Shown piece after piece: positions 1 to 7,464 of a DNA stretch of 30,369 nt. The notes under the pieces are model-generated. The model made no database searches. It was not told the origin of the DNA and saw nothing but the letters and a program-made list of their open reading frames with translations. The DNA lies in assembly GCA_044348345.1 (NCBI GenBank), contig JBIKSZ010000011.1, positions 1 to 30,369 of the forward strand. The letters are read 5' to 3'. A program made the position numbers and the translations under genes. Source of the stretch: Falsiroseomonas sp044348345. Its GTDB lineage: Bacteria; Pseudomonadota; Alphaproteobacteria; Acetobacterales; Acetobacteraceae. How positions within the stretch are numbered: position 1 is the stretch's first letter; every line of letters begins with the position of its first letter.

Positions 1-52
1 CCCCCGACATTCAGCTTGGGAAGCTGACGTTCTACCTCTGAACTACGCCCGC
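1..52 (-). tRNA. tRNA-Gly (CCC anticodon), 3' end cut by window edge
   Basis: Read on the minus strand from 52, the sequence starts GCGGGCG (acceptor 5' strand), has a D-arm of GTTC...GAAC type and an anticodon arm TCAGC-TTCCCAA-GCTGA, in which the central triplet of the loop is CCC. The variable loop follows and the T-arm begins at the window edge, so the acceptor 3' strand and T-loop are not visible. The match to the glycine tRNA pattern is good, but the identity rests on about 52 nucleotides. The 5' end, not the usual 3' end, faces the integrase gene at 215. Confidence 0.8.
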
Positions 53-140
53 AGCCGGAGGTGACGCCATATAAGTCATTGAATTGTATCATCAATATAG
101 GCTCGCCAAAAGCAGCAAGACGTTTAGCGTGTAATTTTTA

Positions 141-212
141 TGTGTCCCCGGTGTGTCCCAGAGCTATGATTAGACCCTGGCTGGGGCTGCTCGACCGAGT
201 AGCTGGGACACA
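141..212. repeat. TGTGTCCC repeats upstream of the integrase
   Basis: The octamer TGTGTCCC occurs at 141-148 and again at 152-159, and its reverse complement GGGACACA is at 205-212, ending 2 nt before the integrase start codon. The second and third copies form a longer inverted pair (TGTGTCCCAG...AGCT against AGCTGGGACACA). Repeats of this kind in front of a tyrosine recombinase gene could be arm-type integrase or excisionase sites, or an operator for autoregulation. The repeats are seen directly; the role is inferred. Confidence 0.45.
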
Positions 213-214
213 AA

Positions 215-1558
215 ATGAAGCGCGACCTCACTGATGCCTTTTTGCGTGCTCTCAGGCCCCCCGTGGAGGGGCGGCTGGAAGTGCACGACACGCGAACGCC
301 GGGACTGGTGTTCCGCGTCACATCTGCCGGCTCGAAAACTTGGGTTTATCGGGGGCGTACCCAGGACGGACGCGCAACGCGGATTAAGTTAGGCGATTAT
401 GGAGGTGACAAGGGAAAGCTGACGCTGGCTGCCGCCCGAGAGGAAGCGGGCATCAAGAAGGCTGACCTCAAGCGTGGCGCGGATCCCGTCGGAGAGCGCC
501 GAGCTTTGCAGGCTAAGCGTATTGCCGACAAAGCAGCAGCGATAGAGACACAGGAAAAGCAAACCTTCGGAACTGTCGCAGCGCGGCTCGCCGAATGGCA
601 GGCTTGCTGTGTTGGCAGGCCCATTCACGCAGACAGAAGGCGTGGTCCGTGGTCGCCGCGTTATGCTGCGGAAGTCGAGCGTGTGTGCCGGAAGGCGATA
701 CTCCCGCACCTTGGCGATAAGCTTTTGCAAGAGACCTCAAGGCAGGACTGGACCCAGACGATCACTGCCTGGAAATCTAACCTTCGTAAGCTGCCGCCCG
801 GAGAGCGTCGCCAGAAGCACGGTGTTGGTGCGCCCATGACAGATGGCGCTGGCTCAACGGCGTTCCTCTATAGGACCATCTCTGCCTTCTTGAACTACGC
901 CGAGGTGCAGGGGTGGGTCGCTGCTCCACTCTTGCCGCGTAAGGGTGCTGGGATCATTGCGCCCCCACCTCCACCAAGGCAGCGTGTGTTAACTGATGAG
1001 GAACTCAAGGCTGTCTGGAGGGCGGCGGATCGCGAGCCACCGAAGCTTCGGGCTTTTGTGCGGCTGCTCATCCTAACGGGCGCAAGAGAGACGGAGATTG
1101 CTGACATCGCTGTTGGCGAGATTGACCTGAAGGCAGGCGCCTGGGCGGTTCCGGGAACCCGAACGAAAAATGGGCGAGGCTATAAGGTTCCGCTGGGAGA
1201 GCTTGCGACTTCCGAACTATCGGCGGTTTGGCCAACTGATACGGTGAGGCCCGACCACAAGCTGCTTGGCCGTACATCAGATAACGGGTTCAGGGGTTTC
1301 GGTCGCCTCAAGCGGCGCATCGATCAAGCTTCTGGAACGTCTGGATGGCGATGGCATGATCTTCGCCGAACGTGCCGGACGGGGCTAAGCCGGTTGGGCG
1401 TGCCAACCGATCATGCAGAGGCGGCCATCAACCATATCTCTCATCGTCCAATCCTGGAAAAGACGTACAACGTCCACGACTACACAGATGAGGTGATCGC
1501 TGCATTATCTCGCTGGCAGCTTTTCGTCAGTGATCTTGTAGGCCAGAGGGCGGAGTGA
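215..1558 (+). CDS. Tyrosine recombinase / phage-type integrase
   Basis: This 447-residue protein is a site-specific integrase of an integrative element. Residues about 1-90 form the arm-DNA-binding (DUF4102-like) domain, with the typical 'PGLVFRVT...KTWVYR' pattern. A SAM-like core-binding domain covers about 115-240, and the catalytic domain about 255-430. The catalytic set is complete by eye: R291 in LTGARETEI, K318, H381 and R384 in WRWHDLRR, H407 in INHISH, and the nucleophile Y418 in KTYNVHDY. The ATG at 215 is used because the TGTGTCCC repeats lie just upstream. The stop overlaps the next gene's GTG by four bases, suggesting translational coupling. The gene appears intact, so the element may still have been mobile recently. 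Its att site is not identified; the tRNA-Gly alongside is in an unusual orientation for the classic 3'-end target. Confidence 0.93.
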   Translation: MKRDLTDAFLRALRPPVEGRLEVHDTRTPGLVFRVTSAGSKTWVYRGRTQDGRATRIKLGDYGGDKGKLTLAAAREEAGIKKADLKRGADPVGERRALQAKRIADKAAAIETQEKQTFGTVAARLAEWQACCVGRPIHADRRRGPWSPRYAAEVERVCRKAILPHLGDKLLQETSRQDWTQTITAWKSNLRKLPPGERRQKHGVGAPMTDGAGSTAFLYRTISAFLNYAEVQGWVAAPLLPRKGAGIIAPPPPPRQRVLTDEELKAVWRAADREPPKLRAFVRLLILTGARETEIADIAVGEIDLKAGAWAVPGTRTKNGRGYKVPLGELATSELSAVWPTDTVRPDHKLLGRTSDNGFRGFGRLKRRIDQASGTSGWRWHDLRRTCRTGLSRLGVPTDHAEAAINHISHRPILEKTYNVHDYTDEVIAALSRWQLFVSDLVGQRAE

Positions 1559-2562
1559 AATCCTGCTTGCCCGTGCCGTTGATCAGCGCAAAATTTTTGG
1601 GAGATGATGAGCAAGCGGGGCGGATCGCCGTGAAGACCGGGAAGACGAAGGCGCCCAAGCGCCCGGAACCAAACGCGCCCACTGGCTGGCTGACGGTCAA
1701 TCAAGCCCTAAGCTGGACCGCAGTGCGCTTGGCGGCTTCGAACCTGAATGAAGCCCTCTACTTCGGCGCATCACTCTGGTTCATCGCCAGCCCGTCCGAT
1801 GTGGCCGAATGGCTGGATGAGACAGTCCGCCTGGGCCGCGTGCTGATCTACCAGTGCGAATTTTCGGCCGAGGACCTTGAGGCCCTTGTGGCAGAGCACG
1901 GATACCGGCTTCGTCGTGAAGCGGCAGGTGGGTCGCCTCCGCCAGCACCGATGACCCTTCGTGAAGCCGCGCAACTGGTACTCGCTGAACTCCAACGCAA
2001 GATGCCCGCTGCTACAGAACTGCACGACGCTCTGTGGCGAGCTTCGGAGCGGTTGCGCCACGGCATTGCGTCTGGCTCCGTGCGTGCTGCCGGTTGGCCC
2101 GCGTCACGCTGCCCCGGCGAAGACCAACCTGAGCTGCCGCCGCTGGAAGCTATCCCGCGAGAGGTTTGCCTGACACCGGTAACGCTAGCGCATGGAGGGA
2201 TACTCGGCTTCACGCGAGGGGATCGAGTAGCAGATGGTTGCCCTCGGCTCTGGTCAAGCGTCCGCATTGATGCAGCCTCACTCGTTGCTGCTGATGCGCA
2301 GAACGCTTCCTCGCCACAGGCAATGCCTGATGGCCGATCACCTTCGCCATCTCTGCATTACAGCCCGAACGCCCTCAGAGCATGGTTCCACCTGGACCGC
2401 CTCATCCGACCCAAGGTCAAGCCCTACCCAACGGAAGAACAGGACCATAGGGCGGCTGAAGCATACTTCGGGCAGTCCATTCCCCGCGACGAATTCCGCG
2501 AGATTCGACGGCAGAAGATCCCCGCTCACGAGCGGAAAACCGGGCGTCCGTCGAAACGCTGA
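1555..2562 (+). CDS. Hypothetical protein of the integrative element
   Basis: This 335-residue soluble protein starts at a GTG that overlaps the integrase stop (GTGA), so the two are probably co-translated. I do not recognise a domain. The N-terminal part has a GWLTVNQALSW segment and an acidic/aromatic middle (SPSDVAEWLDETVRLGRVLIYQ). The centre (about 200-270) is rich in Ser, Pro and Ala and looks unstructured. The C-terminus is strongly basic (FREIRRQKIPAHERKTGRPSKR region), which would suit nucleic-acid contact. No signal peptide or membrane segment is seen. Position between the integrase and a replication-type ATPase suggests an element-maintenance role, but that is only context. Confidence 0.65.
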   Translation: MKSCLPVPLISAKFLGDDEQAGRIAVKTGKTKAPKRPEPNAPTGWLTVNQALSWTAVRLAASNLNEALYFGASLWFIASPSDVAEWLDETVRLGRVLIYQCEFSAEDLEALVAEHGYRLRREAAGGSPPPAPMTLREAAQLVLAELQRKMPAATELHDALWRASERLRHGIASGSVRAAGWPASRCPGEDQPELPPLEAIPREVCLTPVTLAHGGILGFTRGDRVADGCPRLWSSVRIDAASLVAADAQNASSPQAMPDGRSPSPSLHYSPNALRAWFHLDRLIRPKVKPYPTEEQDHRAAEAYFGQSIPRDEFREIRRQKIPAHERKTGRPSKR

Positions 2563-2633
2563 AATTCGCGGCCGCGAGTTTTCCGCGAAAGTCGAATTCC
2601 GCCGCTGCATGACTCAAGAAGGGCGCACCACGC

Positions 2634-2798
2634 ATGACGGAGGTGCCGCACGAGACCATCAGCCAATCCTTGAATCAGCACCATGCCGCAACGCGGCTGC
2701 CGGCTGACAACGCAATCAATCGAACATACGCCGCATCATGCTCGGGGCCCCGCCCCGGAGTCATGCTCTCCGGCACCATCGGAGTTTTTTATGCGTAA
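2634..2798 (+). CDS. Possible small protein (54 aa) overlapping the helicase start
   Basis: An ATG at 2634 opens a 54-codon frame starting MTEVPHETISQSLNQHH and ending TIGVFYA at a TAA (2796-2798). It overlaps the likely ATG (2791) of the next gene by eight bases. The geometry is that of a translationally coupled leader or small element protein. No domain is recognised and no strong ribosome binding site is seen, so it may be chance. Confidence 0.28.
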   Translation: MTEVPHETISQSLNQHHAATRLPADNAINRTYAASCSGPRPGVMLSGTIGVFYA

Positions 2799-3894
2799 CA
2801 TCTCTCTGGGGGACTATGCCCCTAATGCTGCCGAACTGCTCAATCGGCTGAGTACCAGGTTGAAGCGCCACATGGTGATTACGGACGCCCAGGCCGACGC
2901 GATCGCACTGTGGATCTTGCACACGTATGTCTACCAGCGGTTCGATCACACGCCGCGCCTTGCGATCATCTCGCCGCAGAAGCGGTGCGGCAAGAGCACC
3001 CTGCTCGAACTGCTCGAACTGCTGTGCTGCAACCCGCTGCATACCGACTCTACGTCGGAGGCTGCGCTCTACCGTACTGTCGATAGCCAGGGCGCGGTCA
3101 CACTCCTTGTGGACGAGATGGACTCGTTCATGATGAACCAGTCTGGTGTAGGCAACGTCCTCAACTCGGGCTTCAAGTTTTCGGGCACGACCATGAGGTG
3201 CGTGAAGGTCAACGACGATCACGCTCCGAAGAGGTTCAGGACGTTCTGCCCGATTGCCTTGGCTTCCATCGGTGACCAGTCGGATACTGTAATGGATCGC
3301 TCTGTCGTCATCAGGCTGCGGCGCAAGACCGATCAGGAAACCGTCGAGAGGATTCGCCCGAATCGCGAAGCCATCAAGCAGGACGGCGAAGCTATCGCGG
3401 CGTGGGCGAAGGATGTCGATCTGTCCCAGCATCTCGATCCGTCCATGCCGGACACCTTCGGGGACAGGCAGGCCGACATCTCCGTCGTCTTGCTCGCCCT
3501 GGCGGATTTTGCCGGAGGTGAATGGCCTGAGCGTGCCCGTGCGGCGCTGGCGGACCTCTTCCATTCTGCCGAGGAGGAAAGCGATGCTGCGAAGCTGTTG
3601 GTGGACATCCGCGCCATCTTCGCTGAGACGGATGCAGACAAGCTGTCCAGCGGGGCCATCTGCACTGCGCTGGTCAAGCTGGAGCATCGGCCTTGGGCGG
3701 AGTTCCGGGGTGGCGCGGCGATGAGCAAGCCGCAGTTGGCAAGCTTGTTGGCCCCCTTCGGCATCAGCCCGATCAACATTCGGATCGGCCAGGATGTGGT
3801 GAAGGGATACGAACGCGCCGCATTCGCCGATGCGTGGCTTCGCTACCTGCCGCCCGAGACTGACAAGGCGGGAGGGCCGGACGTCGCTGCCTAA
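2791..3894 (+). CDS. DUF3631-type AAA+ ATPase (helicase/primase-associated)
   Basis: This 367-residue ATPase is of the kind found in phages, satellites and genomic islands, where the domain usually sits behind a primase. Walker A is SPQKRCGKST (residues 61-70), Walker B TLLVDEMD (104-111), and an arginine-rich sensor segment DRSVVIRLRRK lies at 169-179. The DUF3631-like helical remainder follows. The longer open frame begins at 2683, but the ATG at 2791 has a GGAG six bases upstream (2781-2784) and begins exactly where similarity to the family becomes plausible, so I use it. There is no TOPRIM or primase domain in front, so this is the short form. The iteron-like repeat at 3983-4063, about 90 bp downstream, fits a role in element replication. 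Confidence 0.82.
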   Translation: MRNISLGDYAPNAAELLNRLSTRLKRHMVITDAQADAIALWILHTYVYQRFDHTPRLAIISPQKRCGKSTLLELLELLCCNPLHTDSTSEAALYRTVDSQGAVTLLVDEMDSFMMNQSGVGNVLNSGFKFSGTTMRCVKVNDDHAPKRFRTFCPIALASIGDQSDTVMDRSVVIRLRRKTDQETVERIRPNREAIKQDGEAIAAWAKDVDLSQHLDPSMPDTFGDRQADISVVLLALADFAGGEWPERARAALADLFHSAEEESDAAKLLVDIRAIFAETDADKLSSGAICTALVKLEHRPWAEFRGGAAMSKPQLASLLAPFGISPINIRIGQDVVKGYERAAFADAWLRYLPPETDKAGGPDVAA

Positions 3895-3923
3895 CCGCTA
3901 ACCAACCTATCGCAGGCAGGTGA

Positions 3924-3943
3924 GGCTACGCTTTGGCGTGGCC
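3924..3943 (+). terminator. Terminator-like hairpin after the helicase gene
   Basis: GGCTACGC, TTTG loop, GCGTGGCC gives an eight-pair stem with one T-G wobble, 29 bases after the helicase stop codon. No U-tract follows, so intrinsic termination is uncertain. Confidence 0.3.
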
Positions 3944-3982
3944 CCCTGCTCCCCCTGCTCACCCGTTCATCTCCAGTTTTGC

Positions 3983-4063
3983 CCGCTACAACGCTACATG
4001 TCGGCGGCCCGCACGCACGCCCATGGGCCCGCACCGCTCGCCTGAAATGTAGCGGTGTAGCGG
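3983..4063. repeat. Iteron-like inverted repeat, possible origin of replication
   Basis: The 17-mer CCGCTACAACGCTACAT (3983-3999) is matched at 16 of 17 positions by the reverse complement of 4047-4063 (ATGTAGCGGTGTAGCGG). Each arm carries the heptamer CGCTACA twice with an eight-base period (3984, 3992 on plus; 4048, 4056 as TGTAGCG on minus). Four phased copies in mirror arrangement beside an AAA+ helicase gene resemble the initiator-binding iterons of satellite or plasmid origins. The repeat is directly visible; an origin function is inferred. Confidence 0.5.
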
Positions 4064-4190
4064 CATTTTCAGGGGATGCAGGCGGCGTCTGCCTCCGCAT
4101 TGCGACCTGCCCCGACAGCGGCCTGTGCGCGCCTGGTTGGCAGTCCATCACCGGGTTGCTGGAAAGCGTCTCTTCGACGATGACTGGTTA

Positions 4191-4747
4191 TCATCCAAGC
4201 GTGGTGTGCACTCCACGCCAGAAGGACACGGCGTCGCCAGAGCGGAGGCGATCGGTCGGCGCAGGGCGAACCGACGTTTGCACCATGACCAACCGGCTCG
4301 CCGGGTGCACATAGATCGCTTGGCCGCGCACGCCCAGGAATGCAAAGCTTCCGTCGTTCTGCGCGAAGATCCAGGTTTGGTAGCCATAACCGAAGTTGGG
4401 GCCTACGTGGCCGGCGCTAACATGCGGGCGCGTCATCTCCGTAACCCAATCGGTCGGGATCACACTCCGCTGGCCCACACGCCCGCCGCGCGCCATGAGC
4501 ATGCCAAGCTTTGCGTAGTCGCGTAGCGTCGCCTGCAAGCCATGCGACCCCAATTCATGCCCTGAGCGGTCCACAAGCCAGCTTGCATCTGCCTCCGCGC
4601 CAATCGGACGCCAGATGCGGTCGGCGAAGTAATCGGCAATCGGCATGCCCACCGCTGCGCGCAGCACCATCGCCAGCACATAAGTCTCTGACGAAGCATA
4701 GTACCAGCGCGCCCCCGGCGCGGCGATGCGCGTGTTGAATTGCGACA
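4191..4747 (-). pseudogene. Serine hydrolase (class C beta-lactamase/NylB family), C-terminal fragment
   Basis: About 185 codons encode the C-terminal half of a beta-lactamase-fold serine hydrolase. Visible marks are WYYASSETY (the Tyr-x-Asn/Ser motif region), the helical LRDYAKLGMLMARGG segment, and FLGVRGQAIYVHP, the Gly-x-x-Gly-Gln version of the KTG box. The SxxK nucleophile motif and everything before it are missing. At about 4748 the frame runs directly into an IS3-family transposase remnant. The protein cannot be active. The family normally has 350-400 residues, so roughly half is gone. The IS-associated event probably removed the 5' half. Confidence 0.75.
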
Positions 4748-5244
4748 GCGCCGCGGCACCTTGGGGCGGATCGTCAGCCCCTCTTCGGCATACAGGCGGT
4801 AGACGCGTTTCGCGTTCGCAGGCCAGCCCTCTCTCCACAGCAGGATGTGCAGTCGTCGGTAGCCATACCGAACCCGGCTCGCGGCCAAGTCACGCAATCG
4901 CATCCGCAGCTCGGTCTGCGGATCCCGTCGTGGACGATACCGCTGCGACGATCGCCGGACGCCTGTCGTGCTGCAGGCCCGCCGCTCGCCCACGCCGTAG
5001 GCGCCTTGCAGATGGCGCACCACGTCCCGGCGAGCGGCGGGCCTCACCACTTTCGGCGCAGGACGTCCTGCAGCATCGTCTTGTCGAGCGTCAGGTCGGC
5101 CACAAGCCGCTTCAGCTTGGCATTCTCCTCCTCAAGCTGCTTCAACCGCCGGATCTCAACCACGCCCATTCCAGCGAACTGCTTATTCCACCGGTAGAAC
5201 GTGGGCTCGGAGACCCCGAGCTTGCGGCAGATCTCCCCAACAGC
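4748..5244 (-). mobile_element. IS3-family (IS407-like group) insertion sequence remnant, orfA/orfB
   Basis: On the minus strand, 5244-5044 encodes most of an OrfA: the helix-turn-helix EICRKLGVSEPTFYRW, then a leucine-zipper-like QLEEENAKLKRLVADLTLDK, ending in LRRKW and a stop. OrfB overlaps in the next frame from about 5050 (VRPAARRDVVRHLQ..., then RYGYRRLHILLWREGW and RPKVPRR), the arrangement that permits a -1 frameshift. OrfB breaks off after about 100 residues at 4748, before the DDE catalytic core, and OrfA lacks its first 20 or so residues. A short open stretch upstream (5245-5351, starting MATTTDRWVEVLGEDVELP) is not recognised. No terminal inverted repeats could be found. It is inactive. 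Confidence 0.85.
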
Positions 5245-5521
5245 CAGAGAAATTGCCAACGCTCTTCGGCATACGACAGATCGAAGGCGACGAGAGGGAG
5301 TTCGACGTCCTCGCCGAGCACCTCGACCCATCGGTCGGTCGTCGTAGCCATGCGGAAACTACGTTACGCCCGCAGCACGGGGCGCAATATCATCCAGAAA
5401 GATCGGCATGGCGGGCGGGCCCAGCGGCCTGGAACGAAGCGCCACATAGTGCTTAGGTTACTGGATTGGTTACTGGAATTCACTCAATCCAGGCAGCGCC
5501 ACACAAATCCGAGCTCTAAAT

Positions 5522-5564
5522 TGGTGTTCCCGGCGGGATTCGAACCCACGGCCCCCAGATTAGG
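5522..5564 (-). other. 3' fragment of tRNA-Arg(CCT): attachment-site copy
   Basis: Read on the minus strand from 5564, this 43-nt sequence begins CCTAATCTGG, which would be anticodon CCT plus the 3' half of the anticodon stem. It continues with a variable loop, a perfect T-arm (GTGGG-TTCGAAT-CCCGC), the acceptor strand CGGGAAC and an encoded ACCA end. The matching 5' half (GTTCCCG...) is absent: the bases before it (5565 onward) do not pair. This is therefore not a gene but the tRNA 3' segment left as an integration core site. An integrase remnant starts 64 bases away on the tRNA-5' side. Confidence 0.8.
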
Positions 5565-5627
5565 TATAGACGAAACAGTCTGGACGTTGCCGACCTCGCT
5601 GCCAGGTCCGCAAACGGGATCAGCGCT

Positions 5628-5867
5628 GTGCCCAAACTGACAGAGAAATTCGCTGCCAGCTTCGTCCCAGCTCCTGGCGCGAAGAACCGTCTGGCATTCG
5701 GTACTGAAACGCGCGGCCTCGGGCTTGGCGTGACCGCGAACGGCGACAAGGTGTTCCTTGTTCAGTGGACGGATCCTGCGACTAAGCGGAAGGTCCGGGA
5801 GCCGCTCTGCGCGTGGGGCTCAATGTCATTGGATCCGGCGCGAACTGCCGCAAAGGCGCGACTTGGC
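5628..5867 (+). pseudogene. Tyrosine integrase remnant (N-terminal arm-binding domain only)
   Basis: From a GTG at 5628, about 80 codons match the N-terminal arm-type DNA-binding (DUF4102) domain of phage-type integrases: MPKLTEKFAASF, GLGLGVTANGDKVFLVQW, then DPARTAAKARLG. After that the open frame continues but turns into low-complexity Arg/Ala/Pro sequence without any catalytic motif, so the gene is truncated. It differs clearly in sequence from the integrase at 215, so it comes from a second element. Its position beside the tRNA-Arg(CCT) fragment identifies that fragment as its likely attachment core. Confidence 0.75.
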
Positions 5868-6442
5868 CGGTGGGCTGCTCGACGTGCCAGCCGCCGCCGG
5901 GACGAGCCGTGCACGAGGCGGTCACCCACACTCCCGCCGCCAGCGCCCAGAGATCAAGCGGAGCTTGGAGGTGCAGAGGTCCAGCAGATGCAGACAGGCG
6001 CCTCCGCCGCCCCGCAGCAGAGCGAGATCGTCGGGGTTCGAGTACCCGCCGGCTCCGCGGCACGCCGCAATCCGTTGGTGCTGGTCGAGGTCTCGTTCGG
6101 AGAGGTCCGCGTCACCTACGCGGTGGTGGCGCTGAAGGGGCGGAAGATAGCGGTGAGGCCGCCAGAGACGCTCAAGCGCGTGGGCGAGGTTCAGCTGTCT
6201 GAGCGTCCAGCGGGGATCGTGGGCGAACCGGTCTGGGCTAAGGCAAAGAATAGCCCCGCCGCCGGGGCTGCGCTGAGGCGCCCGCCTTCCGATAGGCGCC
6301 TTACGCGGCAGACCTCCCCCTCCCCCCAGAGGGCGAAAGAAGAGGGCAGGACCAGTGGCGCATCGCGGTCTCACGCCTTGGTTGCAAACTGATGTCGGCT
6401 GTGTGAGCCTTGCCAGCGCATTTCAAACAAGGGCCTGCCTCC
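5868..6442. other. Gene-poor stretch between the integrase remnant and the ABC operon
   Basis: Several long open frames exist on both strands, but all are Arg/Ala/Pro-rich and overlap one another, as expected by chance at this GC content. I recognise no protein. A hairpin at 6252-6269 and a second GGCGCC-based stem (6276-6304) are visible. The promoter of the downstream operon should lie at the end of this stretch, but no clear -35/-10 pair stands out. Confidence 0.5.
6252..6269 (-). terminator. Terminator-like hairpin
   Basis: A perfect seven-pair GC stem (AGCCCCG / CGGGGCT) with a CCGC loop. On the minus strand it is followed by ATTCTTT, a weak U-tract. No gene ending here is recognised, so it may belong to deleted sequence. 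Confidence 0.3.
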
Positions 6443-7462
6443 ATGCATCTCTTCGCTGCGCTTTTTGCTGCCGCCGTCGCAGCGGCCCCCGTGGCGTCAC
6501 ATGCGCAGGTCACGCTGTTGGGCTATGCAGGGATCTTCAAGGACAACTACTCGGCAACGGTCGCGCAGCCCTTCGGCAACGTCCAGTATGTCGAGGCGAC
6601 GACCAGCGCGCAGATGCTGGGCACGCTGCGCGCGCAGCGTGCCGATCCGCAGGTCGATGTCGTCATCATGGACGTGACCACCGCGACCATTGCCTGCGCC
6701 GAGGGGCTGGTGGAGCGCCTGGATCCTGCGGCCTTCCCGGTCTTCGCCGAACTCGATCAGCAGGCGCGCGCCGCGGGCGGCGCGTGCGGGCCGGCGGTGA
6801 CGTATGACCACCTGGTCATGATCTATGACACGCAGAATATCCGCCCGGCGCCGACGTCATTGTCGGCTATGTGGGATCCGGCCGTGCGTGGCCGGGTTGC
6901 TGTGTCGGCGCCTCCGAACATCCAGGGGCTCGCGCTGACGGCGATCCTGTCGCATTCGACGGCAGGAAACTGGCGGGACGCCAACCAGGCCTTCCAGCGC
7001 CTGCGCCAATTGGCGCCGTCTGTGCAGACCTTCGATCCCAATCCCGATGGCTACACGCTGATCCTGAATGATCAGGTGCGATTTGGCACCGGTTGGAACG
7101 CGCGGTCCCAGTTGTATCGCGACCAGTCAAACGGGCGTATCGGCGTGGTGCTGCCGCAGGAAGGCACGGTGTTCCAGATCAATACGATCAACATCGTTGC
7201 GAACGCCAAGAACCGGGCCCGCGCAGCCGACTTCGTCAGCCATGCTCTGTCCGCCCCGGCCCAGGCCGCCTTTGCCGAGCGCATGTTCTACGGCCCCACC
7301 AATGCGCGTGCGACGGTTAGCCCCGCGGCGATGGCACGCACCGCGCTGGCGCCTGAGTATCGCAGCCGCGTCATCCCGCTCGACTGGAACGAGATGCTGC
7401 AGGTGCGAGACAGCTGGAATCAGCGCTGGCGGCGCGAGGTTATTGCGGCCTCCGGGCGCTAA
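6443..7462 (+). CDS. Periplasmic substrate-binding protein, polyamine-type ABC transporter
   Basis: This 339-residue protein is the binding component of an ABC importer of the PotD/spermidine-putrescine class. The chosen ATG (6443) begins a clear Sec signal peptide (MHLFAALFAAAVAAAPVASHAQ, cleavage after AHA/SHA-Q near residue 21); a start 33 bases upstream would bury it. The mature part begins VTLLGYAGIFKDNY, the usual opening of this family. It continues with DVVIMDVTTATIA and a C-terminal QEGTVFQINTINIVANAKN region typical of the family's hinge and second lobe. It is first in a seven-gene operon. The ligand cannot be read from sequence; relatives bind polyamines, but many act on other amines or organic acids. 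Confidence 0.88.
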   Translation: MHLFAALFAAAVAAAPVASHAQVTLLGYAGIFKDNYSATVAQPFGNVQYVEATTSAQMLGTLRAQRADPQVDVVIMDVTTATIACAEGLVERLDPAAFPVFAELDQQARAAGGACGPAVTYDHLVMIYDTQNIRPAPTSLSAMWDPAVRGRVAVSAPPNIQGLALTAILSHSTAGNWRDANQAFQRLRQLAPSVQTFDPNPDGYTLILNDQVRFGTGWNARSQLYRDQSNGRIGVVLPQEGTVFQINTINIVANAKNRARAADFVSHALSAPAQAAFAERMFYGPTNARATVSPAAMARTALAPEYRSRVIPLDWNEMLQVRDSWNQRWRREVIAASGR

Positions 7463-7464
7463 GC

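Larger units (their letters stand above)
3895..4190. other. Intergenic stretch downstream of the helicase
   Basis: Nearly 300 bases contain no convincing gene on either strand. They hold a terminator-like hairpin (3924-3943) and the iteron-like inverted repeat (3983-4063). The remainder is GC-rich, with nothing else I can name, up to the serine hydrolase fragment on the minus strand. Confidence 0.6.

Noticed and set aside
2683..2790. N-terminal extension of the DUF3631 protein
   Set aside because: The extra 36 residues look random, while the ATG at 2791 has a well-spaced GGAG and starts a structured sequence.
5522..5610. A functional tRNA gene
   Set aside because: Only the 3' half is present; no GTTCCCG 5' acceptor strand or D-arm is found in the next 90 bases.
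6276..6304. Second terminator based on GGCGCC repeats
   Set aside because: The stem can form but has a long loop and no T-run, and GGCGCC is self-complementary and common at this GC content.
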